Assembly: GCF_003149455.1 (NCBI RefSeq)
Contig: NZ_QFFK01000001.1
Coordinates: forward strand, 124,001 to 188,000
Origin: Chitinophaga deserti
GTDB lineage: Bacteria; Bacteroidota; Bacteroidia; Chitinophagales; Chitinophagaceae
Direction of reading: 5' to 3'
DNA length: 64,000 nt
The position numbers were made by a program, and so were the translations under genes. The notes below the pieces were generated by a model. That model saw nothing but the letters and a program-made list of their open reading frames with translations. It searched no databases and had not been told where the DNA came from. Positions 58,003-64,000 of this stretch are shown one piece after another; within the stretch, counting starts at the first letter, position 1, and each line of letters opens with the position of its first letter.

Positions 58003-61000
58003 TTAAAAAGTAACAGATACGTTAAAACCATACAGGCGTGTTGGCGGGGTCTGGCGATAGTCATTCAACCCCGTGGCGTTGCCGGTGGTAAAGTTGAATT
58101 CCGGATCGGTGTATTGATTCGACTTGGGCAGCCAGGTAACCAGGTTTCTGCCGGTGAACCCGATAGTCGTTTTCTTCACGATTTTCAGGTGGCGTAAAAC
58201 TGAAGCTGGTAAATCATACGAAAGCGTCAGCTCCCGCAGTTTCCAGAAGGCACCGCTGGACACATAGTTTTCCCCGATAGAAGTACGATACGCACTTTCC
58301 GGCCAGAAGTCGTAGTTACCATCCATTACCAGCACGTTGTTGTTGTCTATATATTTCCCGGATCCTGCGGGTGACTCAATAACGGAATTGGGGAAGATGA
58401 AGCGCTGGCGGTTATAGGAAGCACTAACTGCAGAAGCGCCGGTGAAGTCGAGGTCGGAACCAATGTCGTGGTACACAACATACCCTCCGCGGTATTCGCC
58501 GAGTGCGGTAAAGCGCAGACCTTTCCATTGGAAGCTGGTATTGATACCCACTACATGTTTTGGATTTGTATTACCGATGATAAAATAACCGGAAGCGCGG
58601 CTGGGCATACCCGTTTCCGCATCCACGATCACTTTGCCATTATGTTTCTCGTAAGAAGTTGTTTTCAGCATGGGATAGGGATATCCCGGAATGGCCGCCA
58701 CATAAGCGTTACCTGAAGCGTCTGACAGTGCCAGCTCAGGAAGGTCTGCCCCGATCTCCAGTACTTTGTTATCACGGAAAGCATAGTTACCACCAATCTC
58801 CCAACGGAAATCCGCAGTTTTCAGCGCCAGTAACTTCAGATCAATTTCATACCCTTTGTTCTTCACTTTACCAGTATTGATGAGGTATCCGCCATATCCT
58901 GTAGAGTTGGAAAGACCTGCCGTGATGGTTTGGTCAATAGAAAGCTGATCGTAGTACGTAAACTGCAAGTTCACCCTGCCGTCCACAAAGCCCATTTCCA
59001 CACCCGCTTCTTTTGACTTCAGTCTTTCCGGGCGAAGGTTGTCGCTCACGAGGGTGTTACCCACAGTATACCCCACAGTAGATCCAAAGGGGAACCCGGG
59101 ACCACGAACGAATACTTCATCAAGCGAGTGCGGGCCGATGTTTGCCTGGCCTACTTCCGTATACCCCAGGAACAGTTTGAGATAATTGATAGCGCGTTTA
59201 CCCTTCAGGAAAGGAATAGCCTCTGTGGCCACAAACGCAACGTCGATGCTGGGATATCCGAAATTGCGGTTCACTTTGGAAAGGCGGGAGATATGATCGA
59301 GGCGGTAGCTGCCGTGCATAAACACGAAATCTTTATACCCGAAAGAAGCATCCATGTATTGCGAATGCTCACGGGCGGTAAAGTTGCGTTCATCCCCATC
59401 CAGCTCACCCACGCGGTTGCTCACATTGAAGAAGCCCGGGTTCACCAGTGCATTGGCACGAACAAACCCAACCTTGCTCCTCTCCTGCCTGATGTGGTTA
59501 CCCAACATCACGCGCACATCGAGATCATTGAACTTCTTCTGGAAAGTAGCCATGAAATCGAATTGGTTTAACGCGTAATTGCTCCAGTTATCCTGTACAA
59601 AACCATTGGTCACCTCGGCTTTCACTTTATTGCCGGAAATCTCTTCCGTGTAGGGCGTGTAAGTGAATTTGTCTGCACGGTCTTTGGAAGCGGAGTTTTG
59701 CGTAGAGGTTGATACCCTTCCGAGGAACGACAGCCATTCCAGGGGTTTGTAATTCAGGGTAACGTTCCCGATGAGGTTATCGGTTTTAGCATCGGTCCTG
59801 AACTGATCGATGATGAAGTAAGGGTTATAGTAGTATTCGTTATAGTACCCGTTGGGGTTCGCGAATTTATCGGTACGCCAATTCTTATAGCTGGTAAGGG
59901 GTACATGGGCAGCGGTGTTCATCACCATCCAGTATACGCTTTCCTCCAGCCCACCGGCATTGGTATGCACATCTGCGGTATTCTGGGAATAGCTGATATT
60001 GGCACTTGCGGTTACTTTCCCGAACTCACGGCTGGCATTCACCCGAACACCATTTCTGCCAAACTTATCCTTCGGCACTACACCGTTCACTTTCTGGTTC
60101 TGAATGGAAGCGAAGAAAGATGTTTTATCATCGGCAGTGGCAACAGAGAGGTTGTTTTGCAGGGTGAGTCCTGTGTTCCAGAAGTTGTACCTGTCCCGCG
60201 TTGGGGAGTATTTCACCCGCTGAATAGATCCGTCTTCCAGTGGTTTTCCTATTTCCACTTCGGAACCATCGTAAGCGGGGCCGTACTGCTGGTTTTCGTA
60301 AGCATTGTAAACAGGGATGGGGGCTTTGGTGGAGCCGGTCCCGAATTTGTCCTGCAGCGCAGGGAAGAAAGATATTTCCTCGAACTGGGTGGAGTTAGCA
60401 AGCTGGACTACAGGCCGGCCTTTCTGTGCTTTTTTGGTGGTGATGATGATGGCACCGTTGGAGGCACGGGCGCCGTAAAGGGCGGAAGCGTTGGCGCCTT
60501 TCAGGATGTTCACATCTTCCACATCTTCCGGGTTGATGGTGTTGAACTGGCTGCCGGGGATTTCCACACCATCGAGTACGATCAGTGCCTGGTTCTCGCC
60601 CGTGATAGAGCGGTTCCCCCGGAGGATGATGCGGGTGCTGGGGTTAGCCGAGTTATTAACCGTGTTTACCTGCAGGCCTGAAACTTTGGCTACGAGCGAC
60701 GAGGCTACCGTGGTAGCCTTTGCCGTTACCAGGTCGGCACTTTTCACTTTCCCGACGGAGTAGCCAACAGATTTAGCCTGCCGCTGGATACCCATAGCCG
60801 TAGTGATTACGACTTCCTGCAGACTGCGCGAATCCAGCATCAGGATTACGGGTAAAGAGGTAGAAGAGCCTACTGGTTTTTCGAGCGTGTTATAGCCTAC
60901 GCTCCGAATCAGCAGTACGTCTTTTTCTGAGACCTGAATTTTGTAATTCCCGTTTTGATCAGCGGTGGTACCTTTTGTGGTTCCCTTGATCTGGATGGAG

Positions 61001-61119
61001 GCGTAAGGTATGGGAGAACCGTCTTCCCCTGTAACCTTACCGGTGACCTGGCGTAATTGGGCATAAGCCAGGCTCCCGCTCACCATGAGCATGGTGAGAA
61101 AAAGTAGAGCCTTTTTCAT
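58003..61119 (-). CDS. SusC/RagA-family TonB-dependent outer-membrane transporter
   Basis: The 1038-residue protein has a signal peptide (1-20), a carboxypeptidase-regulatory-like domain (about 24-95, VTGKVTGEDGSPIPYASIQI) and a TonB plug (about 110-230, with the SusC hallmark ILKGANASALYGARASNGAI). A C-terminal 22-strand barrel ends in LYGFNVSVTF. It imports whatever SusD captures. No glycoside hydrolase, protease or sigma/anti-sigma pair adjoins the locus. A 22-bp repeat arm begins one base upstream of the ATG. Confidence 0.96.
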   Translation of the reverse strand: MKKALLFLTMLMVSGSLAYAQLRQVTGKVTGEDGSPIPYASIQIKGTTKGTTADQNGNYKIQVSEKDVLLIRSVGYNTLEKPVGSSTSLPVILMLDSRSLQEVVITTAMGIQRQAKSVGYSVGKVKSADLVTAKATTVASSLVAKVSGLQVNTVNNSANPSTRIILRGNRSITGENQALIVLDGVEIPGSQFNTINPEDVEDVNILKGANASALYGARASNGAIIITTKKAQKGRPVVQLANSTQFEEISFFPALQDKFGTGSTKAPIPVYNAYENQQYGPAYDGSEVEIGKPLEDGSIQRVKYSPTRDRYNFWNTGLTLQNNLSVATADDKTSFFASIQNQKVNGVVPKDKFGRNGVRVNASREFGKVTASANISYSQNTADVHTNAGGLEESVYWMVMNTAAHVPLTSYKNWRTDKFANPNGYYNEYYYNPYFIIDQFRTDAKTDNLIGNVTLNYKPLEWLSFLGRVSTSTQNSASKDRADKFTYTPYTEEISGNKVKAEVTNGFVQDNWSNYALNQFDFMATFQKKFNDLDVRVMLGNHIRQERSKVGFVRANALVNPGFFNVSNRVGELDGDERNFTAREHSQYMDASFGYKDFVFMHGSYRLDHISRLSKVNRNFGYPSIDVAFVATEAIPFLKGKRAINYLKLFLGYTEVGQANIGPHSLDEVFVRGPGFPFGSTVGYTVGNTLVSDNLRPERLKSKEAGVEMGFVDGRVNLQFTYYDQLSIDQTITAGLSNSTGYGGYLINTGKVKNKGYEIDLKLLALKTADFRWEIGGNYAFRDNKVLEIGADLPELALSDASGNAYVAAIPGYPYPMLKTTSYEKHNGKVIVDAETGMPSRASGYFIIGNTNPKHVVGINTSFQWKGLRFTALGEYRGGYVVYHDIGSDLDFTGASAVSASYNRQRFIFPNSVIESPAGSGKYIDNNNVLVMDGNYDFWPESAYRTSIGENYVSSGAFWKLRELTLSYDLPASVLRHLKIVKKTTIGFTGRNLVTWLPKSNQYTDPEFNFTTGNATGLNDYRQTPPTRLYGFNVSVTF

Positions 61120-61120
61120 A

Positions 61121-61404
61121 GATGATTTAGATTTTGGTTGACTACCGCAATGTAGGTAGTTTTTTGAATCCGCAAAAATTTTAAGTTAAAACTTTGTTAA
61201 GGGTTATTAACACCCTACTGCAGCGGATGTGCGGTAATCACTAGATAAGTTATTGATGTTCAATATTGGACTAAACTTTTCATGATAGCTCTAAAAGTGA
61301 TTGAAAAAGAGGAGATATTTTTCAGTTTGGGGCACAAAAAAGCCGGTTTCCGAAGAAACCGGCGGATTGATGATCAGTTGGTGTCAATCAAAATCTAAAT
61401 CATC
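61121..61404. repeat. 22-bp inverted repeat bracketing the susC upstream region
   Basis: The arm 61121-61142 (opening GATGATTTAGATTTTG) and the arm 61383-61404 (ending AAAATCTAAATCATC) are inverted copies with 21 of 22 matches. The segment between them is 240 bp and contains the presumed susC promoter, a small hairpin (61141-61160, ACTACC/GGTAGT) and a minus-strand terminator. This is the geometry of an invertible promoter or of the ends of a small mobile element. Confidence 0.75.
61336..61363 (-). terminator. Minus-strand terminator upstream of susC
   Basis: GCCGGTTTC (61342-61350) pairs with GAAACCGGC (61355-61363) around CGAA; on the minus strand six T follow. It would insulate susC from transcripts of the helix-hairpin-helix gene. 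It lies 365 bp after that gene's stop and inside the inverted-repeat-bracketed segment. Confidence 0.75.
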
Positions 61405-61728
61405 AAAGAGTTAAGGGCTACTTGGATAAACAAGCGATGCAAGATACATTGTAATACTGCAATCGCCTAGTAATTGGGGGATGAAGTTCACATAAATAAC
61501 AAGGGATAGACAATTATGTTGCCCGGAGCGCAAAGTGGAAATAGTGGGTGCCCTTACCGATATTAACTGTTTTGAGGATGAGTGGTAAGTGGCAAATATG
61601 TCAAAAGAGATTGAAGCCCGTAAAACAATGCATACTACAGGGCGCCTGCCGGCAATCTTCTGACCATGAATTCTGACCGTTTTGCCAGGAATTGATCTAT
61701 CCGGAATCACTAGTTTTCATCCACACAT
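61405..61728. other. Intergenic region, 324 bp
   Basis: No gene or clear signal is seen between the outer inverted-repeat arm and the stop of the helix-hairpin-helix gene. A minus-strand open frame of 99 codons (61710-61411) has no protein-like features. Confidence 0.4.
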
Positions 61729-63828
61729 TCATTTCTCCTTCCCCCACTCATATTCAATTTGTAGCTGCACAGTACTACGACTTTCCGGACCTAATACTTC
61801 CCTCCATTCATTCAACGTTTGGGGATGCTCTTTTGATTGTGCGTATTGCCAGCTGCCCCAGATGCTCCAGCGTTCTCCAAGCTTCCGCTGGGCCTGGAAC
61901 CGGCAGTACCATCCCGTTCCGCTAAACCGGCTAACGGTTCCATCTCCTGCAAATCCCTGACCAGAGAGATACATGGCCTGCCCGGGAGATGGACTGTACC
62001 AGGTATGGGCAAATACACCCTTCCATTTTCCATACTTCCATTTCCATTGCTGAAGAGCCATCCAGCTGGAAGCACCGGCAACCTGCTGAGCCTGCACCCT
62101 CACCTTCCATGTTACAGCGGCGGATAAAGGAACTTCTCCCCGCAACTGAATCTGATGCTTCGCCTGCTTCAACGTCTGCATCTCGCGATACCCCTCCCGC
62201 AGCATATCCTGCGCCTGCTCCGCGTACCGGTAACTACCCTGAATCATGGCATGGCGTTCAGGGTTCCATTGTACAGCCAGCAGTGCATCTGTACCGGCCG
62301 ACGGGCTGCCAACACGGTATCTCAACCAGGGAAATCGGTATAAATCCACATATCCTGATACCACGCAGTTATTGCGGACCTTCCATTGCAATGCTCCATA
62401 ACATCCTTCTTCGTTCCCTGCAATGCCCGTTACGCCGAACGGTGCACCATATAACCCCGAAAAACCCGGCTGGCCTTTCCTCCAAACCATTCCCGCATCC
62501 AGCACCGGTGATAAAGCCACCAGTAATCCCTGCATGGCTGCCCGGTTTCCTGATCCGCTTTGCGCTACTTCTCCGAAAAAGTGAACATTCTTCCAGGTGA
62601 ATGCATGATCAAAACTACATTCCAGCAATTGGTTTCCCCGGAAGCGAAACCGCTGGTACAGTTCATCACCTGCGCGAAGGGGCACCGAAAACTTTTGGCC
62701 CTGTACATTCAATCCTGCATGCCCAGTTTTCAACCGCAGTTTCAGCATGGCTCCGGCTGTATGTTGTATAATGTTGCCCCGGGCTTCCTGTTCAGAAATT
62801 GTGCGATGGTAGCCTCCTGTCATTAAAGAACCTGCTGAATCAAAATCTTCTCCTGCTACCGGGCGCACCCTTCCGTCGAGCGCCCGAACGGAAAGCCAGG
62901 AAGTGAGTTCCCATTTCCGAAACGCCAGCGTCCCCGCTGCTCCACGGTAAAAGTAGTACTCACCGGCTCCGGCATAAGGGCGGAGCGACTCCCCTTCCCG
63001 TTTTAAAAAAAGTACGGATGAGCTTCTTCCCGGAGCGAGGCCGTGCCATTGAATTAACCCCTGCCCCATATTGATCGTGTAATCTCCCAACACCAGGGTT
63101 TTGAGTAATCCCGGCCGCCGTATTACCCAATGAAAACCGAGATGATCGGGTATGGGAATCCCTTTTTTACGGAGATAAGATTCACCGGCATCTTTCTCCA
63201 ACACTATTCCCCATCCAGCATACCGCCCCATTTGATAGCGGTAACGCAACAATATCTTCTCCGGACTGCCGGCATATGCAGGCGCCTTTTCCGCAGCAGG
63301 GAAAAGCTTTGCTCCGGGGCCATCCCAGGTTCTTGCAAATCTCAGCTGAAGCATATGGGTTCCATCAGTCCAGGAAGTGCGTAATGGAACCTCCTGACGG
63401 AATGGATTGCCTGCAGTCACATATGGCAGTAACTTCCGGATAGTGTTCAGATCAAAACCTTTTACCGCCTGCAGCTCGAATATAGCCGCTAAGGGCCCCA
63501 GTGATTTCCGGTGCTCCAGTAATTGAAATATCTGAACCGGCAGCAACAATCCCAATTCCTGTAAATCTTCTGCCGATGCTGCATTAAGGTCCAGTGGACG
63601 ATGAAGGTACTTTTGCAACAGGCTCCATTGTTCATCATTTTCCCGGAGGCTCCCGGGATCCAGCTCTGCCAGCTGCTCCTGTGTTTCCGAAGTATGCCTT
63701 TCTTCTTCCTGAATTGCATATACAGGGTTAGCCAAACACATCATCAGGCAGCAGCATACATGCTGAAAAACTAACTTCCACACATTACCTACTGGCAATA
63801 CATGATTTCTACATTTGAACTGCTTCAT
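61729..63828 (-). CDS. Helix-hairpin-helix domain protein with a predicted outer-membrane beta-barrel part
   Basis: The 699-residue protein has a signal peptide (about 1-38). Next comes a ComEA-like helix-hairpin-helix module (about 76-140: LDLNAASAEDLQELGLLLPVQIFQLLEHRK and FELQAVKGFDLNTIRKLLPYV). A long region of alternating aromatic/polar strands (about 150-699) resembles a beta-barrel. Its final strand, QLQIEYEWGKEK, lacks a terminal aromatic residue. Such proteins are common in Bacteroidetes and are thought to be exported. A role in DNA handling at the envelope is possible but unproven. It is leftward and monocistronic. Confidence 0.8.
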   Translation of the reverse strand: MKQFKCRNHVLPVGNVWKLVFQHVCCCLMMCLANPVYAIQEEERHTSETQEQLAELDPGSLRENDEQWSLLQKYLHRPLDLNAASAEDLQELGLLLPVQIFQLLEHRKSLGPLAAIFELQAVKGFDLNTIRKLLPYVTAGNPFRQEVPLRTSWTDGTHMLQLRFARTWDGPGAKLFPAAEKAPAYAGSPEKILLRYRYQMGRYAGWGIVLEKDAGESYLRKKGIPIPDHLGFHWVIRRPGLLKTLVLGDYTINMGQGLIQWHGLAPGRSSSVLFLKREGESLRPYAGAGEYYFYRGAAGTLAFRKWELTSWLSVRALDGRVRPVAGEDFDSAGSLMTGGYHRTISEQEARGNIIQHTAGAMLKLRLKTGHAGLNVQGQKFSVPLRAGDELYQRFRFRGNQLLECSFDHAFTWKNVHFFGEVAQSGSGNRAAMQGLLVALSPVLDAGMVWRKGQPGFSGLYGAPFGVTGIAGNEEGCYGALQWKVRNNCVVSGYVDLYRFPWLRYRVGSPSAGTDALLAVQWNPERHAMIQGSYRYAEQAQDMLREGYREMQTLKQAKHQIQLRGEVPLSAAVTWKVRVQAQQVAGASSWMALQQWKWKYGKWKGVFAHTWYSPSPGQAMYLSGQGFAGDGTVSRFSGTGWYCRFQAQRKLGERWSIWGSWQYAQSKEHPQTLNEWREVLGPESRSTVQLQIEYEWGKEK

Positions 63829-64000
63829 TTCTTTTAAGTAAAATGAACAGTCAACGTTTTCTTAAAACGCAACAGCCAGCTATGCAACTACATTCTGCCC
63901 AACCACTATCTATACTATACTGATCCGGTCCTGTATAACAGAACGTGATTGATTATCAATCTTCGGTCAGCCTCCCCTTTGCTAATTTTCTGGTAATCAC
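63829..64000. other. Right-edge intergenic sequence
   Basis: This holds the upstream region of the helix-hairpin-helix gene. No gene or clear promoter is seen before the window ends. Confidence 0.4.

Noticed and set aside
61411-61710. 99-codon minus-strand frame between susC and the helix-hairpin-helix gene
   Set aside because: It has no domain, signal or biased codon pattern and lies in low-information intergenic DNA.

Overview
This window comes from the chromosome of a Bacteroidota bacterium, most likely a Chitinophagaceae member close to Chitinophaga. The evidence is a SusC/SusD outer-membrane pair, a dialkylresorcinol/flexirubin gene block, -7 promoter elements of the Bacteroidetes form TAnnTTTG (a textbook TTTTTG-N19-TACCTTTG precedes rpsT), and weak or absent Shine-Dalgarno sequences. 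I see no tRNA, rRNA, CRISPR array, insertion sequence or prophage. Genus and gene calls rest on reading the translations by eye; no database search was run.

Layout. (1) 1-10016: uronate/pectin catabolism. A truncated GH88/105 unsaturated uronyl hydrolase and kduI read leftward, uxaA reads rightward, and uxaB-uxaC-kdgK-eda-exuT form a tight leftward operon. Together they import hexuronates and convert them to pyruvate and glyceraldehyde-3-phosphate. A perfect LacI-type palindrome lies between kduI and uxaA, and a copy sits inside the 3' end of eda, just upstream of exuT. (2) 10261-21525: mnmA, an RsmB-like rRNA methyltransferase, a serine hydrolase, odhB and odhA of 2-oxoglutarate dehydrogenase, rpsT and an M14 peptidase, with two unusual 11-bp-period repeat tracts between genes. 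(3) 21649-23097: a heptad-repeat coiled-coil protein and an unknown membrane protein. (4) 23094-31448: nine leftward genes of a dialkylresorcinol/flexirubin block (darA, darB, unknown, BtrH-like, ABC ATPase, ABC permease, ACP, ketosynthase, ketosynthase-like partner), preceded by a GIN-domain lipoprotein. (5) 32357-43666: guaA, a binding-protein-like lipoprotein, then the ligase-associated DNA repair set (MBL exonuclease, ATP-dependent ligase, Lhr-type helicase, PdeM phosphoesterase), interrupted by a TauE/SafE permease and a purine permease. (6) 43671-46295: VOC protein, an unknown protein and two gene-poor stretches, one with five tandem 36-bp repeats. (7) 46296-52723: an XRE/S24 LexA-like repressor, two membrane proteins and a dinB-dnaE operon. 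(8) 52812-55556: DUF3467, Ldh-family dehydrogenase and aspartate kinase. (9) 55640-63828: a SusC-SusD-DUF1735 operon and a helix-hairpin-helix/barrel protein.

The most interesting regulatory signals are these. The S24 repressor promoter and the dinB-dnaE promoter each carry two tandem copies of one dyad, TGCTAA-N5-TTAGCA, overlapping the -7 element; this looks like a self-contained SOS-like mutagenesis regulon. A 22-bp inverted repeat with 21 of 22 matches brackets the 240 bp directly upstream of susC, the geometry of an invertible promoter. The downstream DnaE has lost the visible metal-binding motifs of its PHP domain.
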